Source of the DNA: Granulicella rosea
GTDB lineage: Bacteria > Acidobacteriota > Terriglobia > Terriglobales > Acidobacteriaceae
Assembly: GCF_900188085.1 (NCBI RefSeq)
Contig: NZ_FZOU01000011.1
Location: 1-64,000 of the forward strand
Length of the DNA: 64,000 nt
Reading direction: 5' to 3'
Below, one piece after another: positions 20,357 to 32,037 of this stretch. Numbering within the stretch: the first letter of the stretch is position 1; the number at the start of each line of letters is the position of its first letter. The translations under genes were made by a program, and so were the position numbers. The notes beneath the pieces were generated by a model, which ran no database searches, was not told the origin of the DNA, and saw only the letters and a list, made by a program, of their open reading frames with translations.

Positions 20357-20869
20357 ATGTCATCCAAGTTCATCTTGAGGGCGCTCGTTGCCTCTCTTGC
20401 GTTCAGCCTTCCCGCCGCCGCGCGCCAGGATACCCAGTTCACGCCGCTCAGCTTTCTCTTCGGCACATGGAGCGCCGCGACGGCGGCCAGCGGGGCAACC
20501 GGCGCCACCGCGCTCGGCGACTATACCTTCCGGCCGGATCTGAAGGGCAAAGTTATCACCCGCACCGGTTCGCTCGATGCATGTAAAGGGCCGCAGGGCT
20601 TCGACTGCGATCATCACGACATGCTCACCATCTACCCGGAGAACGGCGCGCTGCACGCCATCTACTTCGACAACGAAGGCCACACGATCCACTACGACAT
20701 CGCCACGCCGGACGCGAACACGGCTGTCTTCCTCTCGAACACCCCCGGCCCGCAGTTCCGGCTCATCTATCACCTCGAAGGCAAGGTGATGACGGGCAAG
20801 TTCCAGTTCGCGCCACCGGGATCGAAGGATTTCACCTCCTATCTGGAGTGGTCGGGCGCCCGCAAATAG
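20357..20869 (+). CDS. secreted protein of unknown function downstream of ilvC
   Basis: 170 aa from ATG 20357 with GAGAGAGG upstream. Signal peptide ends AAARQ. Mature part FTPLSFLFGTWSAATA...GDYTFRPDLKGKVITRTGS...DMLTIYPENGALHAIYFDNEGH is a strand-rich, lipocalin-like arrangement resembling DUF1579-type proteins (inference). Starts 38 bases after ilvC on the same strand. Confidence 0.68.
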   Translation: MSSKFILRALVASLAFSLPAAARQDTQFTPLSFLFGTWSAATAASGATGATALGDYTFRPDLKGKVITRTGSLDACKGPQGFDCDHHDMLTIYPENGALHAIYFDNEGHTIHYDIATPDANTAVFLSNTPGPQFRLIYHLEGKVMTGKFQFAPPGSKDFTSYLEWSGARK

Positions 20870-20890
20870 CCTCGCCCGCATCTCTTCCTT

Positions 20891-21397
20891 ATGCGCCCAT
20901 CGAATCCCTTCCCTCGCCTGCTCCTCGCCGTCGCACTGACTCTGCCGGTCGCAGCCCGGCCCATGCCGGCCCAGACCACCGGCGTCGACAGCTCCAAGCC
21001 CTTCACCCTCGACTCCATGAAGAGCTACTATCGCCCCATCCTCGTCTTCGCGCCCTCGGCGACGCCGGATTTCATCCAGCAACTGAAGCTGCTCGAAGGC
21101 CACGGCAGCGAGGTCACCGAGCGCGACGTCGTCATTTTGCCGCTGCCCGCGAAGGGCGGCTTCTTCACTGGAACGCATTTCAATAAGGCCGAGGCTGGCC
21201 ACATGACCGCCAGCGAAGCAGCCCACGCACGCGAGCAGTTCCACATCGAACCCACCGGCCTCACCGTTCTTCTGCTGGGCAAGGATGGCGAAGAGAAGTT
21301 TCGTTCCCAGACCCCGGTCACCTGGGATCGCCTCCGCGAGCTGATCGACTCCATGCCCATGCGACAGGAAGAGGACAAGGATCGCAGTAAAAAATGA
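20891..21397 (+). CDS. DUF4174-like secreted protein
   Basis: 168 aa with signal peptide (FPRLLLAVALTLPVAARPMPAQ). The mature domain matches the DUF4174 pattern: YYRPILVFAPSATPDFIQQ at the start and LTVLLLGKDGEEKFRSQTPV, then LRELIDSMPMRQEE at the end. A thioredoxin-like fold is likely but there is no CxxC. Function unknown. 21 bases after the preceding secreted protein, probably the same transcript. Confidence 0.75.
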   Translation: MRPSNPFPRLLLAVALTLPVAARPMPAQTTGVDSSKPFTLDSMKSYYRPILVFAPSATPDFIQQLKLLEGHGSEVTERDVVILPLPAKGGFFTGTHFNKAEAGHMTASEAAHAREQFHIEPTGLTVLLLGKDGEEKFRSQTPVTWDRLRELIDSMPMRQEEDKDRSKK

Positions 21398-21414
21398 AGT
21401 GGAAAAATAATTGT

Positions 21415-21442
21415 TTGGCGAAGAAAAAACGAAGGATATACT
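21415..21442 (+). promoter_or_regulatory. putative promoter of the sensor kinase gene
   Basis: TTGGCG (21415-21420) and TATACT (21437-21442), 16 bases apart, in an AT-rich 160-base gap. This suggests the kinase is transcribed separately from the BCAA cluster. Confidence 0.4.
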
Positions 21443-21558
21443 CGCAGAAACGATCCGCCACGCGGAACATCCTCGCCCCAGACGGCGTATAAAGAGTCAT
21501 AACGCACGTCCTGCGCGTCCAAAGCACTACACGGCTCAAAGCAGTACCATGGAATCTT

Positions 21559-23064
21559 ATGGCGACGACCTACGAACTCCAATCCGAATCCCAGGCCGCC
21601 GAAGTCGAGCCCTATCTTCTGGCGTTAAAGCCGCAGAAGCCGACTCCGCTGCCTGAGATCGTCGAGGCGCTGCGCACCGTCACGCAGCTCAACGGGCTGG
21701 CCGACGAGGAGTATATGTGGCTGGCCACGCACGGCACCGAGCGCATGGGCTGCGAAGGCTCCATGATCTTCCGCGAGGGCGAGCCCACCGCGCATCTGAA
21801 CTTCATCCTGCGCGGGGAGGTGCATGTGCGCCGCCGTGTTTCAGGCCCCATGGCGCTCTTCATCGGACGCGCCGGCCAGATGACCGGTCTACTCCCCTTC
21901 TCGCGCATGAAGGGCTACGGCGGCGACGGCTATACGATCGGGCCGTCGTGGGTGCTGGACATCCACAAAGACCTCTTTCCCGAGATGCTGAAGGCCATCC
22001 CGTCGATGGGCCAGCGCTGCGTCAGCACGCTGCTCGACCGCGTGCGCGAGGTGACGCGCATGGAGCAGCAGGCGGAGAAGCTCTCCGCCCTCGGCAAGCT
22101 CGCCGCCAATCTGGCGCATGAGCTGAACAACCCCGCCTCCGCCGCGCAGCGCACCGCCGCTTCGCTCTTCGCGGAGCTGCGTCAGTACGGCCAGCAGTCC
22201 TACAGGCTAGGCGCGCTCAGCGCCTCCGCCGGCAACGATACATCGAGGCTCTTCAAGGAATGGATCACGCGCACGCGCGCACGCATGGCGGAGTTTGCCT
22301 TCCGCCACTCGTCCGAGGTCAGTCCGCTTGCCCAGTCGGACCGCGAAGATCTCTTCATGCAGTGGCTGGAGCGGCACGACGTACCGGAGCCGTGGACCAT
22401 CGCGCCGACGCTCGCCGATACGCCGCTGGGCCTCGATCAGCTCGACGAACTCGCCGAGATCATCCCCGCGCAGGACCTTCCGCTCTCCTTGACGACCTTC
22501 GCCAGCTCGGTCGGCGTGGAGCGCATGTCCGAGACCATCGTCGAATCGACCGGACGCATCTTCGACCTGATCACGGCCATCAAGGACTACTCCTACATGG
22601 ACCAGGCGCCGATTCAGGATATCGATCTCGCGCAGTCGCTCGAAAATACACTGGCGATGTTCGGTTCACGCCTCGCCGACATCAAGGTCGAGACGGACTT
22701 CGACCCGCATCTGCCGCCCATCGGCGCCTACGGCAGCGAGCTGAACCAGGTCTGGACGGCGCTGATCGAAAACGCGCTGGACGCCATGCCCACCGGCGGC
22801 ACGCTACGCCTGACCACGCGGTTGAACGGTCAGATGGCCTTCGTCGAGGTGATCGACTCCGGCCTAGGCATTGCGCCCACGCTGGTCTCGCGCGTCTTCG
22901 AACCCTTTTATACGACGAAAGCCCCGGGACGCGGCTTGGGCCTCGGCCTCGACACTGCGCAACGCATCGTCAGCAAGCACTCCGGCTTCATTACGGTCGA
23001 GTCCGCGCCGGGACGCACCTGTTTTCAGGTGCGTCTACCGATCGATCAGGCGCAGGCCTACTAA
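21559..23064 (+). CDS. sensor histidine kinase with N-terminal cNMP-binding domain
   Basis: 501 aa. Residues about 35-155 form a cyclic-nucleotide-binding-like sensor (GCEGSMIFREGEPTAHLNFI, LRGEVHVRRRV). A coiled segment RMEQQAEKLSALGKLAANLA leads into the HisKA phospho-His in ANLAHELNNPASAA. The HATPase core follows: N box TALIENALDAMPTGGT, G1 VIDSGLGIAP, F box FEPFYTTKAPGRGLGLGL. No membrane span, so it is cytoplasmic. No response regulator is adjacent. The usual start-site SD is not visible at ATG 21559. Confidence 0.88.
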   Translation: MATTYELQSESQAAEVEPYLLALKPQKPTPLPEIVEALRTVTQLNGLADEEYMWLATHGTERMGCEGSMIFREGEPTAHLNFILRGEVHVRRRVSGPMALFIGRAGQMTGLLPFSRMKGYGGDGYTIGPSWVLDIHKDLFPEMLKAIPSMGQRCVSTLLDRVREVTRMEQQAEKLSALGKLAANLAHELNNPASAAQRTAASLFAELRQYGQQSYRLGALSASAGNDTSRLFKEWITRTRARMAEFAFRHSSEVSPLAQSDREDLFMQWLERHDVPEPWTIAPTLADTPLGLDQLDELAEIIPAQDLPLSLTTFASSVGVERMSETIVESTGRIFDLITAIKDYSYMDQAPIQDIDLAQSLENTLAMFGSRLADIKVETDFDPHLPPIGAYGSELNQVWTALIENALDAMPTGGTLRLTTRLNGQMAFVEVIDSGLGIAPTLVSRVFEPFYTTKAPGRGLGLGLDTAQRIVSKHSGFITVESAPGRTCFQVRLPIDQAQAY

Positions 23065-23159
23065 GCTGACTGCGCCTGCTTCCGTCTGTCGTTGCTTGTC
23101 CTGCTCGTCGTTCCCGCAGCAATCTGCCCCTGCATTTGTATTCAGAGGTAGCAGGAAAC

Positions 23160-23444
23160 CTACTTCGTCACCTCAACCCCACGCCAGAACGCCACGTGAT
23201 GCTTCACGTTGCGCGCCGCCGGCTTGGGATCCGGGTAGTACCACGCCGCATCGGGATTCTCCTGTCCGTCTACGACGAGCGTCCAGTAGCGAGCCTGTCC
23301 CTTCCACGGGCAGCTCGACGAGGTCGAACTGGCCCTCAGGTACTCACGCTTCACCGATTCGTCAGGAAAATACACATTGCCTTCGACCGTCTCGTACGTG
23401 TCGCTTTCAGCTAACAGCTTGCCGTTCCAGGTCGCCTTCGCCAT
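23160..23444 (-). CDS. DUF427 family protein
   Basis: 94 aa from ATG 23444. Seen: KATWNGKLLAESDTYETVEG, NVYFPDESV, SSCPWKGQARYWTL and DAAWYYPDP, all hallmarks of DUF427, a single beta-rich domain of unknown biochemical role. A longer frame to 23546 has no family similarity. The start lies one base after the stop of a possible upstream small ORF (TAAgATG). Confidence 0.85.
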   Translation of the reverse strand: MAKATWNGKLLAESDTYETVEGNVYFPDESVKREYLRASSTSSSCPWKGQARYWTLVVDGQENPDAAWYYPDPKPAARNVKHHVAFWRGVEVTK

Positions 23445-23445
23445 C

Positions 23446-23706
23446 TTACTCGCCCACTTCCAGAACCATCGAGTTGCGCCGCGAGCCATAGAACACAAAA
23501 AACCAGCCACAGACGCACAGCGCATTTGTAACAGGAATAGAGCCAAAACGGAAGCGCCCCCACGCGAACGCGGGCTGCGGAAAATGATTTACGGAATCCG
23601 CAATCCAGCTCTCCGCCCCCAGCGTATACCGTCTGCAACTCAGATCCTCGGGCCCTTCTAAACTCCCCTCGAACAAGTTCATCCGTGGGGGCGAACCTCC
23701 CGGCAC
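23446..23706 (-). CDS. possible small membrane-associated protein upstream of DUF427
   Basis: An 86-aa frame (or 78 aa from the Met at 23682) whose TAA ends one base before the DUF427 ATG, an arrangement typical of coupled genes. It contains one hydrophobic stretch (VTNALCVCGWFFVFYGSRRN) and the ending SMVLEVGE. No family recognised and no clear SD, so it may be a chance frame. Confidence 0.3.
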   Translation of the reverse strand: MPGGSPPRMNLFEGSLEGPEDLSCRRYTLGAESWIADSVNHFPQPAFAWGRFRFGSIPVTNALCVCGWFFVFYGSRRNSMVLEVGE

Positions 23707-23954
23707 GCTGAGACGGAGAATTGAGACGGTGGCTCTGCCATGCGCGGTGTGTAGGACAGAAACTCTGAAACGAAAAAAGCGCGGCGGGATCGGGCATGCG
23801 CTGATGGCTACGCTCGGTTTTTACCCTTGGCTCTGCACGCAGTGCGGTCGATCCAGCCTTCTGCGCGACCGGGGTCCGCGCACGAGAAAGCGGCGGAGCG
23901 CCGATCAATCCAACGACTCTGGACCGCATCTCGTCGCCCCGCCGGTCGCCTCCT

Positions 23955-26729
<2,775 letters not shown>

Positions 26730-27032
26730 TCGTTCCCTTCAACCTTCTGTCCCACCGCAGTCGCCAGCCCTTCGGCCCCAACCGCCTTGCCGCCATGCGT
26801 TTCATTGCGAACCTAACACGCAATTCGTAAACAATCCAATCGGACTATCCCACAAATCGGAGGTTTCGTCCAAATGCCGCATCTTGGACGCCCGCAAAAA
26901 TCAAAAGGTAAACCCAATGAATTGAATCATTTGCGCGTATTTACCACATGCACCCCAGAAAAAATTGTCGTCCTGAGCGAAGCGAAGGATCTGCTGTCGT
27001 ACTTTTTCCGCCCTGCGACGCCGCCAAGGCGT
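26730..27032. other. intergenic region between dprA and topA
   Basis: About 300 bases without a gene. AT-rich around 26820-26960. At about 26967-27000 it carries one REP-like copy (GTCGTCCTGAGCGAAGCGAA then GGATCTGCTG). topA promoter elements are probably here, but I cannot pick a pair with confidence. Confidence 0.5.
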
Positions 27033-28220
27033 CTAAAACGTCTTCACGTAGTTCTTGCCCGGCAACGACCTCACCTTGCCCGAAAGCTCCAGCTCGAAGA
27101 GCGCCGTGAAGATCTCGGCCGACCCCAGCTCACCCTCAAGCGCCTCCATCAGCTCGTCCAACTGCGTGGCCTCGTCGTGCCGCAGCCGGGCGAAGACCAG
27201 CCGCTCATGCTCGGACATCCCCGCTGCCGGTTCGCTCAATAAGGATGCAGCCTCCCCCGATTTCGATTCACCGCCCAGTTTTGCGGCGCGCTCGTCCTCG
27301 AGCTCCAGCCGGATGTGCGTGGGCAGATCCTCCCAGATGTCCTCCCACGTCGCCGTCAGCTTCGCGCCTTGCTTGATGAGCGTGTTCGGACCCCAGGCGT
27401 TCTTGTTCGTCACATTGCCCGGCACGGCGTATACGTCGCGATTCTGCTCCATCGCGCAGCGCGCCGTGATGCGCGTGCCGCTGTACTCCGCCGCCTCGAT
27501 CACCAGCACGCCGACGCTCATCCCGCTCAAAATCCGGTTGCGGATAGGAAAGTTCTGCGGCGCGGGAAACGTCCCCAGCGGGTATTCGCTCACGATCGTC
27601 CCGCCGGTCGCTACGATCTGCTCAGCAAGCTTCTTGTTTTCTTTAGGATAGATGACGTCGATGCCCGTTCCCCAGACCGCGACCGTCTTGCCGCCCGCCT
27701 CGATCGCGCCTTTGTGCGCGGCCGTGTCGACGCCACGCGCCATGCCGCTCAGGATGACGATGCCACGATTCGTCAGGTCGCGCGAGAGCATCTCCGCCAT
27801 GCCGGCGCCGTAGGGCGAAGGCTGCCGCGTACCGACGACCGCGATCCCGGCCCGCTGCAACAGCGGCACATCGCCGCGAATCCAAAGCACCGCCGGGGGG
27901 TCGTAGATCTCGAGCAGCCGGTCCGGATAAGCCGCGTCCGACGGCGTCAGGAAGCATCCGCCCGCCTCCGCCACGCGCTTCGATTCGTCCTCGGCCTTCG
28001 TCCGCGCATGCCCCTCGAAGATGAACTGCGCCGACCTGGCCGGCATGTGCAGGCCTTCCAGCTCGGTCAGCGAGCAGGTAAACAGCCGCTCCGGCGAGCC
28101 CAGCCCCTTCATCGCCTTGTGGATGCGCGTCGGCCCCATGCCCGGCGTCAGGGTCAGTGCCATCCATGCCAGACGCGCCTCTTCCGCGGCAAAACCTTCC
28201 CTGCTGTCGTTCCCGTTCAA
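27033..28220 (-). CDS. dprA: DNA processing protein A (competence, RecA loading)
   Basis: 395 aa from TTG 28220, chosen because GGAGAG precedes it by about 8 bases; longer frames lack family similarity. DprA binds incoming single-stranded DNA and loads RecA during natural transformation. Seen: helix-hairpin start (WMALTLTPGMGPTRIHKAMK), Rossmann-like core (IAVVGTRQPSPYGAGM, SGMARGVDTAAHKGAIEAGG, IPKxxx-type NFPIRNRILSG), and a C-terminal winged helix (SEHERLVFARLRHDEATQLD). Same strand as topA. Confidence 0.93.
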   Translation of the reverse strand: MNGNDSREGFAAEEARLAWMALTLTPGMGPTRIHKAMKGLGSPERLFTCSLTELEGLHMPARSAQFIFEGHARTKAEDESKRVAEAGGCFLTPSDAAYPDRLLEIYDPPAVLWIRGDVPLLQRAGIAVVGTRQPSPYGAGMAEMLSRDLTNRGIVILSGMARGVDTAAHKGAIEAGGKTVAVWGTGIDVIYPKENKKLAEQIVATGGTIVSEYPLGTFPAPQNFPIRNRILSGMSVGVLVIEAAEYSGTRITARCAMEQNRDVYAVPGNVTNKNAWGPNTLIKQGAKLTATWEDIWEDLPTHIRLELEDERAAKLGGESKSGEAASLLSEPAAGMSEHERLVFARLRHDEATQLDELMEALEGELGSAEIFTALFELELSGKVRSLPGKNYVKTF

Positions 28221-28396
28221 AGGCGTTTCTCTCCTGGCCTGGTATGGCTGGCAGACTACCACACGCGCCCAGACAGGAGAACTGTTCCACAAAGCGCACT
28301 TCAGCTCAGCCACGCAGCGGCTTGTTCATCCAGTTGAAAGCCTGCGATTGCCCGCTGCATCGCCACCCTACGATCCATCATCGAATACACTAAACC

Positions 28397-29242
28397 GTGT
28401 CTCAACACCCAAGCCCACTCCGCGTAGCCGCCATCGACTTCCTCAACCCCGCGCCGCTCATGTACGACTTCGAGCATACGGACCGGCTGGCCGAGCGCTA
28501 TACCCTGAACTACACCCTGCCCTCGCAGTGCGCCGCGGACCTGCTCGCCGGCCGCGCCGACCTGGGCCTGATCCCCATCGCCGCCCTGACGCCCGAGTTG
28601 GCCGTCGTGCCCGGATGCGTCATCGCCTCGCTCGACCGCGTGCGCTCCATCCAGCTCGTGATCAAGCAGCCGTACACGCTCGAAACCGTGCGAACGGTAG
28701 CCGCGGACAACGCCTCGCGCAGCTCGCTGGCCTACAGCCAGATCCTCTTCCGAACGTTTTCCGCGAACTCGCCCGTGTACGTCTCGTCTCCGGCCGACCC
28801 GAAGGCCATGCTCGCCCAGGCCGACGCCGCGCTGCTGATCGGCGATCCCGCCCTGCTGGCGCTGGAGGCTCGCGCGGAGATCGAGGCCGCAGTCGGTCCC
28901 TGCACGTGGCTGGACATCGCGCACGAATGGCATACGCGGCTCAACCTGCCGTGGGTCGCGGCGGTATGGGCGGTGCGGCCGGAGTCGCTGACAAACGTGA
29001 CCGCCGCTCAGCTTATCGAAGACCTCCACAGCTCCCGCACCAACGGCCTCGCGCACATCGAACGCATCGTCGAGACCTGGACACCGCGCATCGCGATCGC
29101 CCCCGCGACCATCCGCGAGTACCTGACCCACAACCTGCACTACACGCTCGACGAGCCCTGCATTGCGGCCATTGGCGCCTTCCGCCGCCTTGCCGCCGAG
29201 GCGCAAGCGCTTCCTCCCTTGCCCGAACTGCGCTTCCTCTAA
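28397..29242 (+). CDS. mqnA: chorismate dehydratase (futalosine menaquinone pathway)
   Basis: 281 aa, GTG start 28397. MqnA converts chorismate to 3-enolpyruvylbenzoate, the first step of the futalosine route. Seen: VAAIDFLNPAPLMYDFEH, YTLPSQCAADLLAGRADLGL, IPIAALTP, VRTVAADNASRSSLAYSQIL, ALLIGDPALLAL and WLDIAHEWHTRLNLPWVAAV, all in MqnA order. TACACT ends 5 bases before the GTG with no SD, so the mRNA may be leaderless. No other mqn gene is in the window. Confidence 0.9.
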   Translation: MSQHPSPLRVAAIDFLNPAPLMYDFEHTDRLAERYTLNYTLPSQCAADLLAGRADLGLIPIAALTPELAVVPGCVIASLDRVRSIQLVIKQPYTLETVRTVAADNASRSSLAYSQILFRTFSANSPVYVSSPADPKAMLAQADAALLIGDPALLALEARAEIEAAVGPCTWLDIAHEWHTRLNLPWVAAVWAVRPESLTNVTAAQLIEDLHSSRTNGLAHIERIVETWTPRIAIAPATIREYLTHNLHYTLDEPCIAAIGAFRRLAAEAQALPPLPELRFL

Positions 29243-29297
29243 AAACTAAACACGAAACCCACCGGAACTTCCTCTCTCCACTTCGCGTCATATCAGT

Positions 29298-30020
29298 ATG
29301 AGCTTGCTTGCCGCCATCACGCCTGCGGTCCAATCCACCGTCCTCGCCGCAGCCGACCTGCTGGGCAAGGCTGGCGGAAGCTCGCATGCGCTGTTGCACC
29401 TGCTCATCTCGCTCGGCATCTTCGGCGTCTTTCTGGTCTCGATCGTGGATAGCTCGTTCGTCCCGTTGCCCGTTCCGGGGCTGACGGACATCATGATCAT
29501 CCTCTTTGCGGCGCAGCGCACATCGAACGTCTTCGTGCTGGTCGGCGTAGCGACCCTCGGCTCCGCGCTGGGCGGACTTTTCTCGCACCAGGTAGGACAG
29601 TCGGGCGGCATGGCGTTTCTTGAGAAGCGCATTCCGCCGCGCATCTTCAAACGCGTCTGCGAGTGGATGGAGAATCACGCGATCCTCTCCGTCGCACTGC
29701 CCGCCGTGCTGCCGCCGCCGATGCCGCTCAGCCCGTTCGTGCTGGCCGCGGGCGCGCTGCACATGTCGCGCAAGAAGTTTCTGACGACCTTCACGATCAG
29801 CCGTCTGGCGCGTCACACCGTTGCCGCATGGCTGGGAATCCACTATGGCAAACAGGTCGTCCACTTCTGGAACAAGTTCTCCGCACAGTGGGGAACGACG
29901 ATCCTGGTGGTCGTCTGGGGAGGGATTGCGATCAGCCTCGCCTTCGCCTTCTGGCAGCTCTGGAAGACCAGCCGCACGGTGAAGACGGATCGGCCAAAGG
30001 AAGTTCGCGCGGCCGCATAG
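29298..30020 (+). CDS. VTT/DedA-like membrane protein
   Basis: 240 aa with four or five hydrophobic segments. The VTT core is visible: FGVFLVSIVDSSFVPLPVPG, then LVGVATLGSALGGLFSHQVG, an amphipathic part with ALPAVLPPPMPLSPFVLAAG, and a last span ILVVVWGGIAISLAFAFW. DedA/VTT proteins act in lipid transport across the inner membrane. No SD is seen before ATG 29298. Nearest subfamily resembles YqaA rather than typical DedA (inference). Confidence 0.78.
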   Translation: MSLLAAITPAVQSTVLAAADLLGKAGGSSHALLHLLISLGIFGVFLVSIVDSSFVPLPVPGLTDIMIILFAAQRTSNVFVLVGVATLGSALGGLFSHQVGQSGGMAFLEKRIPPRIFKRVCEWMENHAILSVALPAVLPPPMPLSPFVLAAGALHMSRKKFLTTFTISRLARHTVAAWLGIHYGKQVVHFWNKFSAQWGTTILVVVWGGIAISLAFAFWQLWKTSRTVKTDRPKEVRAAA

Positions 30021-30028
30021 CGAAGACC

Positions 30029-30091
30029 TAACACCGATGATACCGATCTATATATTCATAAAATCGGTCTCATCGGTGCGGATCGGTGTAA
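30029..30091. repeat. ACCGAT-type inverted repeat, compact copy
   Basis: AACACCGATGATACCGAT at the left and ATCGGT...ATCGGTGCGGATCGGTGT at the right form an imperfect inverted repeat around an AT-rich centre (TATATATTCATAAA). It lies between convergent genes. A longer version of the same element flanks 43991-44211, so it is a dispersed family. Confidence 0.6.
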
Positions 30092-30100
30092 GTCCTTTGT

Positions 30101-31111
30101 CTAGAACTCCCAGCGAAGCAGCGTCGCGCCAACCGTGAATCCGGCGCCGACGCTCGCCAGCAATACGAGGTCGCCCTTCTTGATGCGGCCCTCTTCGAGA
30201 GCCGTCGCCATCGCCAGCGGAATCGTCGCAGCCGTCGTGTTGCCGTAGCGGTCGATGTTGATGACGACATGCTCCTCCGTCATCCCCAGCCGCTCGGCGG
30301 TCGAGAGAATGATGCGCTTGTTCGCCTGGTGCGGGATGAAGCATGCCAGATCCTTGCCTACGAGTCCGTTGCGCGTCAGCACCGTCTCGGCCGCCTCGGA
30401 CATCTTGCGCACGGCAAACTTGTACACCGCGCCTCCATCCTGATGCACGTAGTGCATCTTCGCGTCGACCGTCTCATGCGTCGTCGGATGCAGGCTGCCG
30501 CCGCCGGGCATGTTCAGCGAGACAGAGCCCGAGCCGTCGACCTCGTGCCAGAAGTCGACCAGCCCAACCTCGCCCTCTTCACACGGCTCGATCAGCACCG
30601 CGCCGGCGCCGTCGCCGAAGATGACGCAGGTAGTGCGGTCCGTATAGTCCATGATCGAGCTCATCACATCCGCGCCGATCACCAGCACCTTCTTGTGCGC
30701 GCCGGACTCGACCAGCTTCGCGCCAACCTGCAGCGCGTACGGAAAGCCCGAGCAGGCCGCCGAAAGGTCGAATCCCCAGGCATGCTTCGCGCCCAGCTTG
30801 TGCTGCACCAGGCAGGCAGTCGCGGGAAAGGTCATGTCGGGCGTCACGGTCGCGACGATGATGGCCTCGATCTCCGAGGGATCGACGCCTACCCTGGCCA
30901 GGCAGCGCTTTGCCGCCTCGGTCGCCAGATCGCTGGTCGCGACGCCTTTGTCGACGACGTGCCGCTCACGGATTCCCGTACGCTCGACGATCCACTCGTC
31001 GCTGGTCGCCACCATCTTTTCGAGGTCTGCATTGGTCAACAACCGGGGCGGAACGTATGCGCCCACCGAACTGATCTTCGCCCGCACAGACACTCGCGGC
31101 TTCAACGTCAA
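30101..31111 (-). CDS. fabH: beta-ketoacyl-ACP synthase III
   Basis: 336 aa from TTG 31111, which has AAGGA exactly 7 bases upstream; the frame runs on to 31300 but without similarity. Starts fatty acid synthesis by condensing acyl-CoA with malonyl-ACP. Catalytic triad visible: Cys in [14 protein letters not shown], His in [10 protein letters not shown], Asn in [14 protein letters not shown]. Also [20 protein letters not shown] and the CoA-site [11 protein letters not shown]. Normal length. The SRP RNA gene and its repeat array lie upstream on the same strand. Confidence 0.94.
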   Translation of the reverse strand: MTLKPRVSVRAKISSVGAYVPPRLLTNADLEKMVATSDEWIVERTGIRERHVVDKGVATSDLATEAAKRCLARVGVDPSEIEAIIVATVTPDMTFPATACLVQHKLGAKHAWGFDLSAACSGFPYALQVGAKLVESGAHKKVLVIGADVMSSIMDYTDRTTCVIFGDGAGAVLIEPCEEGEVGLVDFWHEVDGSGSVSLNMPGGGSLHPTTHETVDAKMHYVHQDGGAVYKFAVRKMSEAAETVLTRNGLVGKDLACFIPHQANKRIILSTAERLGMTEEHVVINIDRYGNTTAATIPLAMATALEEGRIKKGDLVLLASVGAGFTVGATLLRWEF

Positions 31112-31490
31112 GCTCAAATCCTTCACCTCACTGCAAACTCGTACACCAAGACAATAGTCTAAGCCAAATGTGTGAGCGCAGCGTTTCGGGTGAAATGCGA
31201 AGCTCCGCCCCCACCCGTTCGTTTCCAGTAAGTCTTTTCGAATCTTCGCTTGCGCCGCACTCTGCCTGCAAAATACAGATTGCAGAGAATTTGCGATCAA
31301 AGCACAGAAAATAAAAGACTTACGACGGACCTGCGAGGTCGAACGGCCACAGATAAACCACTTGTTTTGATAGAGTTATCGAATTTCTTGCCTGACCAGG
31401 AATTTGGCCGGGAGTATGTCTTCGAGAGCTGAAAGCTTCAAGCTTGTAAGCTGTCAGCTCGAGACGTTCCTGCCTTCAGCCTGTAAGTTC
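31112..31490. other. region upstream of fabH
   Basis: About 380 bases without a supported gene. Frames here are short and lack family signal. Contains HindIII-like AAGCTT pairs making a small palindrome near 31432-31455 (GAAAGCTTCAAGCTTG). The fabH promoter is probably within 31130-31200. Confidence 0.4.
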
Positions 31491-31899
31491 GAGGTGCGCC
31501 GGGCGACCCACTGCGCCATTGCGGGAATCATCACCGAAGCTAAATTGTGGGTTTGAAGTGCGCCGGGCGACCCACTGCGCCATTGCGGGAATCATCACCG
31601 AAGCTAAATTGTGGGTTTGAAGTGCGCCGGGCGACCCACTGCGCCATTGCGGGAATCATCACCGAAGCTGAATTGTGGGTTGAGGTGCGCCGGGCGACCC
31701 ACTGCGCCATTGCGGGAATCATCACCGAAGCTGAATTGTGGGTTGAGGTGCGCCGGGCGACCCACTGCGCCATTGCGGGAATCATCGCCGAAGCTGAATT
31801 GTGGGTTTGAGGTGCGCCGGGCGACCCACTGCGCCATTGCGGGAATCATCGCCGAAGCTGAATTGTGGGTTTGAGGTGCGCCGGGCGACCCACTGCGCC
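31491..31899. repeat. tandem array of 63/64-bp units sharing the SRP RNA 3' end
   Basis: Six full units begin at 31491, 31555, 31619, 31682, 31745 and 31809 (lengths 64, 64, 63, 63, 64, 64), followed by a partial seventh at 31873-31899. Each unit has a 27-bp part starting GAGGTGCGCCGGG (or GAAGTG in units 2 and 3) and ending ACCCACTGCGCC, then 36-37 bp containing GCGGGAATCATC and AAGCTGAATTGTGGG. The 27-bp part of the seventh copy is the 3' end of the SRP RNA gene on the minus strand. GTGGGT and ACCCAC in each unit can pair. Units differ only at a few bases, so this is not a CRISPR. Confidence 0.95.
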
Positions 31900-31974
31900 C
31901 ATACTATCCCGTTACCGTTGCTTCCTTCCGGACCTGGCGGGGTTGGCGGGGTTACGTCGCGTAGGACCCGGCAC
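31878..31974 (-). ncRNA. ffs: signal recognition particle RNA, small (4.5S-like) form
   Basis: About 97 nt on the minus strand. The universal domain IV core CAGGTCCGGAAGGAAGCA is present (31917-31936 region), enclosed by complementary CCCGCC...GGTAACGGG. The ends pair: 5' GCCGGGTCC with 3' GGGTCGCCCGGC, giving the long hairpin of bacterial 4.5S RNA. A -10 like TAGACT lies at 31981-31986 (minus strand), 7-8 bases before the inferred 5' end. No T-rich terminator follows; instead the transcript would run into the repeat array. Exact ends are estimates. Confidence 0.9.
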
Positions 31975-32037
31975 TCAGCAAGTCTACCATCATTGGCGGG
32001 TCTGTTGCTTGGACTCGGGCTTGTTAGTCTGAACTCC

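Noticed and set aside
31547-31874. Repetitive proteins in the SRP array on both strands
   Set aside because: Unit lengths of 64 and 63 change the frame, and the shared part is the SRP RNA end, not coding sequence.
31491-31899. CRISPR array (27-bp repeats with 36-37-bp spacers)
   Set aside because: The spacers are almost identical to each other and no cas genes are near; it is a tandem repeat.
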